From a virus, in the IMG/VR virus record IMGVR_UViG_3300013014_000059, positions 1 through 40,588 of that record: a stretch of DNA of 40,588 nt; one strand, written 5' to 3'. Position numbers and translations under genes: made by a program. Below the pieces are notes generated by a model, which worked only from the letters and a program-made list of their open reading frames with translations, made no database searches and had not been told where the DNA came from. Shown in pieces: positions 1 through 12,100 of this stretch. How positions within the stretch are numbered: position 1 is the stretch's first letter; the number at the start of each line of letters is the position of its first letter.

Positions 1-3000
1 GCCAGCAGAGAAAACTTTTTAGAACTAGCTGAAACTAAAGAATCTGTGCTGAGACTATCACGACTGATTTCTTACAACAGCAGAAGAAATATTCCTGCAC
101 AGGGATTAATTAAATTTGATACAGTATCTACCACAGAAGGTGTACTTGACAGCAACAACAAGAATCTTGCCAGCCAAACAATTATTTGGAATGATCCCAC
201 TAACTCAAATTGGCTAGAGCAATTTATTCTAGTTATGAATTCTGCAATGGCAGACAACACTGAGTTTGGCAGAAGTCAAGGCACAGATACAATTCAAGGC
301 ATCGATTCACAGCAGTATAGATTTAGATCTAATTTTACAGATGTGCCAATTTTTAATTTTGAAAAAATAGTGGCCAGTAGAAAGATGCCGTTTGAGTTAG
401 TAAGCACTAGTTTTATCGGTGCAGAAGATTATTATGAAGAACCTCCTATTCCCGGCAGTCAATTGGGATTTATCTATAGACAAGACGGCAAAGGCAGTGC
501 CAGTGCTAACACTGGATTCTTTATGTTATTGAAACAAGGCAGTCTAGAATTAACTGATTTTAGTGTTGATGTTCCTACTACCAATGAAGTAGTTTCTGTT
601 GATGTAACCGGAATCAATGATTCAGATGTTTGGTTGTTTGCCACAAATTCAGACGGAACACAAGGAACCGAATGGACCAAAGTCAGCAGTATCACAGGCA
701 GTAACATTGCCTATAACAGTGTCAATTCAAACATAAGAAATATCTATAGTGTGATTACCAAAGAAGATGATAAAATTGATTTGGTATTTGCAGACGGAAC
801 ATATGGCAACTTGCCCCAAGGTGCTTTTAAAGCGTATTATAGAGTCAGCAACGGTTTAAATTACACAGTTAGTCCCGCTGAAATGCGAGCAATTAATATA
901 TCTGTACCTTATATAAACAAAGCAGGAGTAAGGCACGAACTATTAATTAGTTGTAGTTTGAAATATACCATCAGTACTGCAACAGCTTCAGAAGATATTG
1001 ATAGTATCAAAGCTCGTGCTCCTGCAATTTATTACACACAGAATCGCATGATTACTGGAGAAGATTATAATCTGGCTCCGTTGTCCAGCAGTCAAGATAT
1101 TTTAAAAGTCAAAGCTATCAATCGAACCAGCAGCGGCATCAGTAGAAATTTTGATGTAATTGATGCCAGCGGAAAATATTCCAGTGTAAATGTCTTTGCT
1201 GACGATGGCGTGATTTATAAAGAACAAACAGAAAGAACAGAGTCTTTTAAGTATACCAATCGAATTGATATTATAAATTATATTAGAAACAACATAGAAC
1301 CCCTGTTAACCAACACAGATGTTTATAATTTTTATCTAACAAACTTTACAAAAATACAATTTACAGATTCAAATACACTTTGGACACAGACCACCAACGA
1401 TGTAAATTCTTCTACCGGCTATTTTGTCAACAATATAGATCAGTCATTGTTTAAAGTTGGAACATATACCACAAACTCTTTGAAATATGTGTTTGCAGGA
1501 GCACTGATTAAATTTGAACCCCCAGCCGGTAAGGCCTTTAAAAAGGGTGCGATTGTAAATATCAGTGCGACAGAGGTAGAACAAACAGATAGAATTTGGG
1601 TCAAAGTTGTTAAAATCACAGGTGATGGGACTAATGCCGGTCGCGGAGTACTGGCCAATGGACTTGGTCCTATAGTGTTTAACGATGTTGTTCCTACAGG
1701 AGCAATTGCAACACGAATCGTTCCTAGATTTATTAATAACTTGCCAACTGCTCTAGAAAATGAAATGACCAATCTCATTAGTTTAAATGTAAATTTTGGT
1801 CTAAGATATGAGTCTATAGAAAGTTCTTGGAAAATTATTACTTCTGCAAATATTGATTTATTAAATGATTTTAGTCTAGGCCGCGCCGGAGACACCACTA
1901 ACAGTAATCTAGACACTGCCTGGATTATAGCATTTGTTAGACAAGCAGACAGTTATAATGTGAGAATTAGAGGATTAGATTATATTTTTAGAAGTCTAGA
2001 ACAGAATAGATTTTATTTTGATGTAAATCAAAAAACTTTTGATAGAAAAACCGGTAAAACAGTCAAAGACAAAGTTAATATTCTTGGCATCAATGCCGAC
2101 AGCGGTTTGATAAATGCTTTGAAAAATGACAAAACATTTGAAGTCAGCGATGTAATCAAATTTGAAGATGGTTATCAAAGCGCCAATGAAATAAAGCTAT
2201 CTTTTGCTGACAGTGACGACGACGGAGTCATTGACAATCCTGATTCATTCGAACAGATAGTTGGTCAAGATCTAGATCTAAAATACTTGTTTTTTTATAA
2301 AACAACAGATGCTTCTGGATATACAACATATTCTTATGTTGATAACAGCAATAATACTATCCTAATTAAACAAACAGAAAGTAGTATTATTATTTCCGAT
2401 TACGTCAACGGACAATTAATTTACTTTTACGCCAGCAATGAAAACAGAATAAAGCGTGTTGATCTAAGCACTAACACCTTGATAATTGAATCCGATTACA
2501 AAGCAGTAATTGGTCGAGCCAATCTCAAATTTCAATATATTCACAATGCCAACATTGATCGAAGAATAGATCCCAGTGTGAGTAATATTATGGATATTTT
2601 TCTTTTAACAAGAACCTACGATACCGAATTTAGAAAATATATATCAGGAGCCATACCCCAGCCTGAAGTTCCTACTAGCGATGCGTTGAGAATAGCATTT
2701 GGTACGCAATTAAATTTAATCAAATCTATTAGTGATGAATTAATCTATCATCCTGTAAATTACAAAATTTTATTTGGAAGTACGGCTGATCCTAAACTCC
2801 AAGCACAATTTAAAGTGGTTAAAAATCCCTATAAAACAATCAACGACAATGATCTAAAGGTAAGAATAGTTTCAGCAATCAATAGTTTCTTTGATATCAA
2901 TAATTGGGATTTTGGAGACAGATTTTATCTAGGAGAATTAATTACATACATCACTAATGAAGTTGCCCCGGATGTTAGTAATCTTGTGATTGTACCTAGA

Positions 3001-3159
3001 CAACCAGACCAAGCATTTGGTAGTTTATTTGAAATACAAAGTCAACCAGAAGAAATTTTTATCAGCGGCGCAACAGTGGATGATATAGTGATTGTTACAG
3101 CAATTACCGCAGTTGAAATACGTGCAGAAGTGGCATCTATAGTAAACTCAACACAATAA
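1..3159 (+). CDS. 6: Baseplate wedge subunit, gp6-like (5' end missing)
   Basis: Structural protein of the contractile-tail baseplate; in T4, gp6 forms the wedge ring that joins neighbouring wedges. The reading frame is open from base 1 (ASRENFLELAETKESVLRL), so the GTG at 46 is an internal Val codon and the real start lies outside the window. At least 1,052 residues are visible, against about 660 in T4 gp6, in line with longer marine versions. Recognisable signatures are IIWNDPTNSNWLEQF near residue 60, the Asp-rich DSDDDGVIDNPD near 737-750, and a C-terminal block with INSFFDINNWDFGD, QAFGSLFEIQ and PEEIFISGATVDDI. I know these C-terminal motifs from gp6 of T4-like cyanophages. Only 4 bp separate its stop from the next start, so the two genes are probably co-transcribed. 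Identity is fairly secure; the missing N-terminus is not assessable. Confidence 0.88.
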   Translation, partial: ASRENFLELAETKESVLRLSRLISYNSRRNIPAQGLIKFDTVSTTEGVLDSNNKNLASQTIIWNDPTNSNWLEQFILVMNSAMADNTEFGRSQGTDTIQGIDSQQYRFRSNFTDVPIFNFEKIVASRKMPFELVSTSFIGAEDYYEEPPIPGSQLGFIYRQDGKGSASANTGFFMLLKQGSLELTDFSVDVPTTNEVVSVDVTGINDSDVWLFATNSDGTQGTEWTKVSSITGSNIAYNSVNSNIRNIYSVITKEDDKIDLVFADGTYGNLPQGAFKAYYRVSNGLNYTVSPAEMRAINISVPYINKAGVRHELLISCSLKYTISTATASEDIDSIKARAPAIYYTQNRMITGEDYNLAPLSSSQDILKVKAINRTSSGISRNFDVIDASGKYSSVNVFADDGVIYKEQTERTESFKYTNRIDIINYIRNNIEPLLTNTDVYNFYLTNFTKIQFTDSNTLWTQTTNDVNSSTGYFVNNIDQSLFKVGTYTTNSLKYVFAGALIKFEPPAGKAFKKGAIVNISATEVEQTDRIWVKVVKITGDGTNAGRGVLANGLGPIVFNDVVPTGAIATRIVPRFINNLPTALENEMTNLISLNVNFGLRYESIESSWKIITSANIDLLNDFSLGRAGDTTNSNLDTAWIIAFVRQADSYNVRIRGLDYIFRSLEQNRFYFDVNQKTFDRKTGKTVKDKVNILGINADSGLINALKNDKTFEVSDVIKFEDGYQSANEIKLSFADSDDDGVIDNPDSFEQIVGQDLDLKYLFFYKTTDASGYTTYSYVDNSNNTILIKQTESSIIISDYVNGQLIYFYASNENRIKRVDLSTNTLIIESDYKAVIGRANLKFQYIHNANIDRRIDPSVSNIMDIFLLTRTYDTEFRKYISGAIPQPEVPTSDALRIAFGTQLNLIKSISDELIYHPVNYKILFGSTADPKLQAQFKVVKNPYKTINDNDLKVRIVSAINSFFDINNWDFGDRFYLGELITYITNEVAPDVSNLVIVPRQPDQAFGSLFEIQSQPEEIFISGATVDDIVIVTAITAVEIRAEVASIVNSTQ

Positions 3160-3163
3160 GATT

Positions 3164-6100
3164 ATGGCAAAAGATATTTTCCCTCAAAGTCAGTTACCAA
3201 TTCGCAGAACTGTAGAACTTCTACCAGAAGTCTTTCAAACTGAAACCAATGCAAAATTTATGTCTGCAGTGGTTGATCCATTGGTTCAACCTGGTACACT
3301 ATCTAAAACAGTCGGCTATGTGGGTCGTAGATATGGTAAAACTTATAATGGTTCAGACGTATATCTAGACACAGATGCTACTCTTAGAAGTAGATATCAA
3401 TTAGAACCAGGCGTCACAGTCAAAGAAAAAGACAAAGTAGAAAATTTTTATGACTACATTGATTTTAAAAATCAATTAAAGTTTTTTGGTAACAATTTAG
3501 AAAGAGATGATTTAATCACAGATCAAGATCACTATTCTTGGGACCCTCCTATAGATTGGGACAAGTTTGTTAATTTCCGCGAATACTATTGGGTGCCAGA
3601 TGGTCCACCACCTATAACTATATTTGGTCAACGGCAGGCCATAACCAGCACTTATAGAGTGCGATTAGGAGTAGGTTCATCGTGGATATTTTTTCCAGAT
3701 GGCCTATCGTTAAATCCTACCCTCACACTATATAGAGGACAAACATACAAGTTTCAGGTCAATGCACCGGGCGAAGGGTTTGTTATTAAAACAGCCTATG
3801 ATACTGGGTCATTGATTTACAAACCATACCTACCATATCAACAAGGTCAATTTGCTGTATTCAATAACAAGCTATGGAAAGCCAAAACTTTTATTGCGGT
3901 CACTGATGGCAGTACCATAGATGAAGATAGTCAAGACTGGGAATATGTCGAAGACGCTAGTCAGGCTACCGCATTGGACTATAATAAAGGAATTACAGGC
4001 CAAGGCGCAACCAACAGCACATTAACTTTTACTGTACCGTTTGATGCACCCGATGTGCTATTTTATCAAAGTAGCACAGACATTAATAGATTTGGTAGAT
4101 TCATTATTGCAGATATCGAATCAAATACTAAAATTGACATCACCAATGAAGTCATCGGTAAAACTACATATGTTAGCAGCAACGGCATTACGTTTACCAA
4201 CGGTATTAAAGTTCGATTTTCTGGTTCAGTAACACCTACAAAATATTCAGCAGATACTTGGGTAATAGAAGGAGTTGGAGAATCTATTAAATTAATAAGA
4301 TTTCAAGATTTATCCCCTCCAACCCTTAGTACATCGAGTTTAGAAGTATTGTTTGACGATGGCGGATTTGACACAGAGCCGTTTGATGATGCGGCTACAT
4401 ATCCAGCATCAAAAGACTATATCACAATTAATAGAGCTAGTCAAGATTCAAATCCTTGGAGCAGATACAACAGATGGTTTCATAGATCAATTCTAGAACA
4501 GGCACACATCTTCAACAATAGCGAGTTTGATTCGATTGAAACAGCAAGAGCCAAGAGACCTATTATTGAATTTTCTTCAAATCTGCAGTTATTTAATCAC
4601 GGTAGTCTAGCAAAAACTCCAGTTGATTTTATTGATACTTTTACCACCGATGTATTTTCAACTATAGAAGGTAGTCTTGGTTATAACGTTGACGGTGAAG
4701 AATTATTTAATGGTGCTAGATTATTAGTCACAGCAGATATTGATTCATTGGCCAACAATAGAATTTACACAGTAAATTTTATAACTCATAATAATCGAAG
4801 ACAAATCAATTTGGTAGAGACTGCTGATGCAAATTCAACTATCGGTGACGGAGTGTTTGTTAGACGAGGGTTACTAAACAAAGGAACAATGTATCACTTT
4901 AACGGTACATCTTGGGTACCTAGTCAAAAGAAAACAGCAGTAAATCAAAGTCCATTATTTGATGTATTCGACGACAACGGTATCAGTTACGGAGACATGG
5001 ATACATATCCTGTTAGCAGTTTCTTAGGAACTAAAATAGTAAGTTATAAAGTTGGAAACAGTATTATTGATACCGAATTAGGATTTAGCCTAAGTTACCT
5101 AAATATCAACAATGTAGGAGATATTGAATTTAATTTTGACTGGGAGATAGATTCATTTGATTATCATTCTAGTAAAGAAGTATTTTTTAAAACTATAAGA
5201 CAGGGATATTATAAATTTAATAATACAGGAAGTTATGCCAACGGATGGCTTAAATCTAATCGAACATATTTACAGCCAATAATTTACAGTACCGCAGTTA
5301 CTGAAGCTTCAACACAAATTATCAGTGATGGAATCAAATGGGCCGACATTGAAGATAGTGAAATTTCTAAAATTTTAATCTACATCAATGGAATAAAATA
5401 TTCTGGAAACTACACTAGAAATCAGAATATTTTTACGTTTCCTAACAGTCTTAAAATAAATGATATTGTTACAGTTAAGGTTTTTGCAGATGCAGATCCT
5501 GATCTAGGATATTATGAAATTCCAGTAGGACTTGAAAAAAATCCCTTAAACGATGAAGTAAAAACATTTACTCTAGGACAGGCTGTTGACCATGTTTCAA
5601 CAGCAGTAGATCTATTCGATCAATTCAGTGGGTCATATCCGGGATTAAGTAACCTAAGAGATATCACAGGTTATCAAAATCTTTCAAGAAGATTTTTAAA
5701 ACACTCAGGAATTACACCTACAGCAATAATGTTACTGTGCGACAAGCAGGTAAACATTATTAAATCTATTCAATACGCAAAAAAATCTTACACAGAATTT
5801 AAAAATAACTTTATTAAATTTGCCGAAACTGCCACATACAATCTAGATCCTGTTGAATTTGTTGATGAAATTTTGGCCATTATGTCTAAAGTTAAAACGC
5901 AAAAAGATGCATTTGCAGATTCTGATATGGTAGGCAGTGGTGCCTACAATCTTAAAGAATATGTTGTAGAAGACACAGAAATTATAACTTTTGCTCTGAA
6001 TACAAAATTTAACTTAACTCAACTTAGCAGAACAGCAGTATATATCTATATAAACAATGTGCAGTTGATTCACGGTATTGATTATACATTCAATGATACA

Positions 6101-9100
6101 TTTGGATTTGTTAGTATATCCAAAACACTAACAGAAGGGGATATTATTCAAATAAAAGAATATGTTTCTTCAAGTTTCTGTTTTATTCCGCCAACCCCTT
6201 CAAAGTTGGGGTTATATAAAACCTACACACCGTCTTTGTTTTTAGATGATACCTACGTAACTCCTATCAATGTAATTCAAGGTCACGATGGCAGTATCAC
6301 GGTAGCCTATGGTGATTTTAGAGATGATGTATTATTAGAATTAGAAAAACGTATCTACAACAACATCAAGCAAGAATATACAGAAGAGCTGTTTAGCCAA
6401 GATAATATTCTTGGAGGATACTATGGATCATCTACATATACTAGACAAGAATTAGACAGCGTGATTAGTTCTGAATTTCTAAGATGGTTTTCTGAAACAA
6501 ATGTAGATTATCTAAATAACACCTTTTTTGATAGTGAAGATTCTTTTACCTATACCTATTCAAATATGGGAGATCCAACTGGTCAGTTAAATTTGCCCGG
6601 ATGGTGGAGAGGAGTTTACGTTTGGTTATATGACACTGATAGACCACATCGTTGTCCTTGGGAAATGTTAGGATTTAGTCAACAACCTAGTTGGTGGGAA
6701 GACCAATACGGAGCAGCCCCATATACAAAAAATAATTTACTATTGTGGGAAGATCTAGCCGGCGGCATAATTCGCCAGGGATCTCGTGCAGGAATTTATG
6801 ATAGATATAAAAGAGCTACATTGCTAAATCATATTCCTGTAGACGGTGACGGCAATCTGTTAAGTCCATTTGATTCTGGAGCAGCTACTAATTTTGTGTT
6901 GTACAACAACAAAGGAACATTTAAATTTGGCGACCTAGCTCCAGTAGAATATGCATGGCGCAGCAGCAGCGATTATCCATTTGTTATTATGCTGGCTCTA
7001 TGTCTAATGAGACCTTATGAATTCATCATTGAAACTTTTGATAAATCTCGAATCAAAGTCAACAAAATTGGTCAGACAGTTAATAAAAATACAAATTTAT
7101 TTTTTAAAAATTCAGACATTATCATACCAACATCTGGAGGCAATCAAACTTCCGGTCTTGTAAATTATGTTGTAGATTATTTAAGATCGAAAGGATTAAC
7201 TGAATCAGTTCTGCAAAAGAAAATAGATAATTTAGATGTTAATTTGTCTACTAGATTAAGTGGATTTGTAGATCAAAGTCAACAAAAATATATATTAGAC
7301 AGTAAAAATCCCAGCGCCAGTACTAGCAATATTTTTCTTCCCCAAGAAAATTATGACATTAATTTTAATATCAGCGCACCAATTTCTAGTCCAAGTTACA
7401 GTGCATTGGTAATTGAAAAACTGGCTAGCGGATTCAAACTGTTTGGTTATGACATCGGCGAACCGTATTTTAGATATTATGAAGCTGTCAAAAGCTCCAA
7501 TGATCCTTTGCTATCAGTTGGAGGCGTCAGTGAAAACTTTATTGACTGGGAATCCAACAAGGTGTTTGGTAATGGAACAATAATTAGAATAGCTGATATT
7601 TTTTACAGGTGTATAAAATCACATACCAGTGGCGCAGAATTTGACACACAATTTTGGCAAAGAATCGCAAAATTACCGTTGGTGGGTGCAGTAGAAGTTT
7701 TTAGAAGAAGAACAGTAAACAGTACCGAAGTAAAAGAATTACCTTACGGTACAGTATTTGCATCTCTACAAGACATAGCAGATTTTATCATAGGTTATGA
7801 TGCATATCTGCAATCACAGGGATTTGAGTTTACTGGCTACGACGGAAATCTAGAATCAGCTAAAGATTGGATAACGTCGATTAAAGAATTATTGTTTTGG
7901 TCCAAGCATAAATGGGCCGAAAGTTCATTGATCACGCTAAGTCCTGCCGCTGCAAAAATAGAGTTAAACATTAACATCGGAGTTGCTGACAATCTGCTTG
8001 ATAGCTTTTATGATTATAATATTTTAAAAGTTGACGGAACTATTCTTCCTGTAGAATTTATAAATGTCAACAGAGAGTTTAAAAAATTAACAGTAGATGT
8101 TGTCAACGACTCAGACGGCATATACTTCTTTAGATGCTATTTTGTTTTAAAAGAACATGTAACAATTTTTGATGATCGTACCGTGTTCAATGATGTTATC
8201 TATGACAAACCAACTGGCTATCGTCAAGAGCGTATTAAGAGTCGCGGCTTCCGTACAGTGGACTGGGACGGTGATTATACCAGCCCCGGATTCTTGTTTG
8301 ACAATGTCAATATACAGATCTGGCAACCTTTTACTGATTATAAACTAGGTGACATTGTCAATTACAAATCTTACAATTGGACTAGTTTAGTAAATCAACA
8401 AGGATCAGATCAATTCAAAGACAGCAATTGGACTAAATTAGATACAACTCCTACCAAAGGATTGATCAGCAATTTTGATGTTAGAGTCAGCCAGTTTGAA
8501 GATTATTACAACGTAGATGCTGACGGTGCAGGTGCTAGTCAGCGTGAGCTAGCAAGACATCTCATAGGATATCAAACTAGAGAATATTTACAGAATCTTG
8601 CAGAAGATAATGTCACACAATTTAAATTGTATCAAGGATTCATTAGAGAAAAAGGTACAGCTAACGCTGTGGTCAAAGTTTTTGACAAGCTCAGTAGAAT
8701 TACTGCCGACAGCATTGTGTTAGATGAAGAATGGGCTTTTAATGTCGGCCGCTTAGGAGGTCTAGATCAACTTAATGAAATAGAATTTGAAATTGTTAAA
8801 GATAATTTGCTAGTAAATCCACAGGCCATAGTAGTCACAAATGGACCAATCGATAAAAATTCATTAGACAAATACCTAAGAGTAAATCAAACTAACTTTA
8901 CTAGGTCTCTAATTCCTTACAGCGTTAATATTAATCCCTTAATCAATTATCAAGGAATTACAAGAAATGCTGGATATGTTAAAACAGATCAAATAGAATT
9001 ATTTGTAAAATCAAGAGAAGAAATATTATCACTAGATATTTCATCTCTAGTTGAAAATTCTCACATATGGGTCACTTTCGATAATGCATCTTGGACAGTG

Positions 9101-12100
9101 TTGAGATTTAACCTTTCTACTGCTCTAACAATCGAAGACATCATAAAAAATTCCGGCACAAACATAGTCACTGTTACTGTGAGTCAAAAACACGGACTTA
9201 CTGTAGATGAAATTGTAGGCATAAAAGACATTGAAAACTTCACTGGATTTTACAAAGTTGTAGCTGCTACTGATTATACTTTTGCTGTTCAAGCTGCCGC
9301 CGGACCTGCACCAGCTGCTCCAGATATCAGCTCCATACAATATAATATATATTTGTTGACGCAATCTAGATTTAATTCTTATCAGGACATTGAAGATCAA
9401 ACCGCTGCTCTTTTAAAGCAAGGGTCAAAATTATGGATCGACAATGCCGACGCAACAGTGGGAAATTGGGAAGTTGTTGAAAAACAAAGACTTTACGCTG
9501 AAAAAACAATAACAAATTTTGGAGCCACAGATCCTAGAAATACAGGAAGAGCTGTAGTATATGCTGCCAATCTCAAACAGGTTATCACAGGTATACCATC
9601 TGCTAATTCTGTAATGGTGTATTCGGAAACTGCTACGGGATTATCTGTAAAAGAAATACTACAACCAGAAATCGAATTTGCAAATACACTAGCAAATAGC
9701 TTTGGCGATTCTATTGCTATTAGTCCTGATAATGTCTGGCTGGCAATAGGAGCTCCTTTAGCTTCCGGTGTGCCCAGTAGATTCAAAGGAATCTACGAAG
9801 ACACTTACTCCTATATTGCTGGCGACATAGTGTTGCAAAATGGAAAATTATGGGAAGCTACTAACGATCAACAGCCCGGTGATGGTAGTACCAATACTCT
9901 TAACACATTGTCTGTAAATTTTAGAAATGAAGATTGGAAACTTGTTGATATAGTCTATGCTAATGCATCGGGATCTCTGGGACCGGTAAATCAAGGTTTA
10001 GTGATTCTTTATAAACGAAAAAATAATGCATGGGAATTACAACATACAATTCTTAGTCCCCGAATTGAAGCAAATGAAAAGTTTGGATCAAGTGTTTCTA
10101 TTGGAGTTTCTGGAGCAAATTATTACATGTCAATCTCTGCTCCGGGATCTCTCAATAATTTAGGCAGAGTATATCTTTACAAATATACTGGTACAACAGC
10201 AGGATCAACTACGCAGATTCTTACATTTAATGGTACTAGTGCTGTAAATTATGTAGTGAATACAATTACATTTTCAAAAAATCATAATTATATTACCGGA
10301 CAACTTGTAAGATATCTCAATGGCACATATGCCGGAGATGATAAATCTGCAGCAACGTCCCCACCGCCGCCTGAAGATTACACAATTTTGTACGTAATAA
10401 GAATTACAGATACTGTCATACAATTAGCAACTTCGGTAGTAAACGCTACAACCGGAACAGAGATTGACCTCAAAGATTTTGGTATAGATGATTCAAGTTC
10501 TCATACTTTAATCAGTACAGCAACTGTCGGTTGGAAACAACTGGGAGATCCTGAATACAGAGGATTATATACCAACAGTGCTAGTTCTATTTACAGTCAA
10601 GGATCTAAGGTTTGGTATCAAGGAAAAATATATCAGGCACTAGAAAATACCTACGGTGATGGAACATCGCTTGATTTATCTACCAGTAATTCGTGGCAGG
10701 TCTTAGATGAATCAGTAACTGAAGTTTCACTGCCATCTAATATAGCTTTGATCGATAGTGGAAATATACTTCCAATTTTTCAAGACAGTTCCACAACTAT
10801 TTTAGGATCAGTGTATCCGTTGGTTGCTGCCGGCAGTTTTAAAGTAGGTGAAATATACAGAATTGAAGATTACGGAACTACAAATTTTGAAATTATAGGT
10901 AGTAATCCTGCAGCCGGTGACGGCCTAACATTCAAAGCTACTGGAGTTGGTTCTGGTACAGGCACAGCCAGATGGATATCCTATCAGTTTGCAGAATTAA
11001 TTAAAGCTGGCGATATGTTTGGTCAAAGCCAAGCCATGAGTCGAGATGGTGGTATTTTGGTAGTTGGAGCCCCTGAAAGTGACGGAGTATACATTGCTAA
11101 CTACAAAGGTTCATGGACAAATTATCAAACATATTACGAAGATGATGTAGTAAAGTATTCTGGAAATTATTATAGATTAGTTGATTATAATCCTATTACA
11201 GGCGGCGAAGCAGATTCGTCTGAAGATTCTACTTATATAACAACTAGTAAAAATGATGTTCCTACAAGCAGCAGTCCTCAAGGCCCTTGGACTCTTGTTA
11301 GTTCTGAAATTTCTCTTCCTTCTGGAAAGATTTTTATCTACAAAAGAAATGCCAGCGACGTCTACGAACTAGCTCAAACAATTACTGCCGGTTCTCTAAC
11401 TGAAATTAGTGATGTGTCAACTATTGACAATCTAAATACTGGAGACAAATTTGGAACAGCAGTAGACATTGACTATAATGGAAACACAATTATTGCCAGT
11501 AGTCCACTAGCAGATGTAAAATCTTCTGATCAAGGGGCAGTGTTTGTGTTTAAGTCAGCACAATTGGATAATATTTCTTATAGATTAAAACAAAGATTAA
11601 TCAGCCACGAAAATTATGTCAATGAATATTTTGGTTCTGCTATTAGTATAAGCCCTGCAACAGAAAAAATAGTTGTTGGCGCCACTAATGCCAGTTTCAA
11701 TCTGTTTACAATATATGATCAAGGTTCTACATCGTTTGATAATACAAACACTACATTTAGTTCCGACGAAGGTAACACAGGACAGGTCTATGTATTTGAA
11801 AGAAAAGATCAAACTTATCATTTAACAGAAAAATTATATGTACCAGATCTCCAAGACTGGGAATCATTTGGTTCTAGTGTAGACTGTATTGGCTCTGTAA
11901 TAGCTGTGGGATCTCCTACCTATCGTGATACTGTGTATAGAATAGGTGTTAATTACACAACCACTATTCTATTAGGTGCTAGCGGAAACAACGCACTTAC
12001 AGTAGACGTAGTAATACAAAGCGGAGTTATTGTATCTGCTATAGCTAAGGATTCTGGAGCCGGATATGCTGTCAGCGACATGGATGATGCTACTGATGCC

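Noticed and set aside
12-48. GTG at 46 as the start of the gp6-like gene
   Set aside because: The frame is open to base 1 and the upstream residues (SRENFLELAE) fit the family, so the gene begins outside the window.
1440-1916. 158-codon minus-strand frame inside the gp6-like gene
   Set aside because: It lies wholly antisense to a well-supported gene, has a shadow-like composition and no ribosome site.
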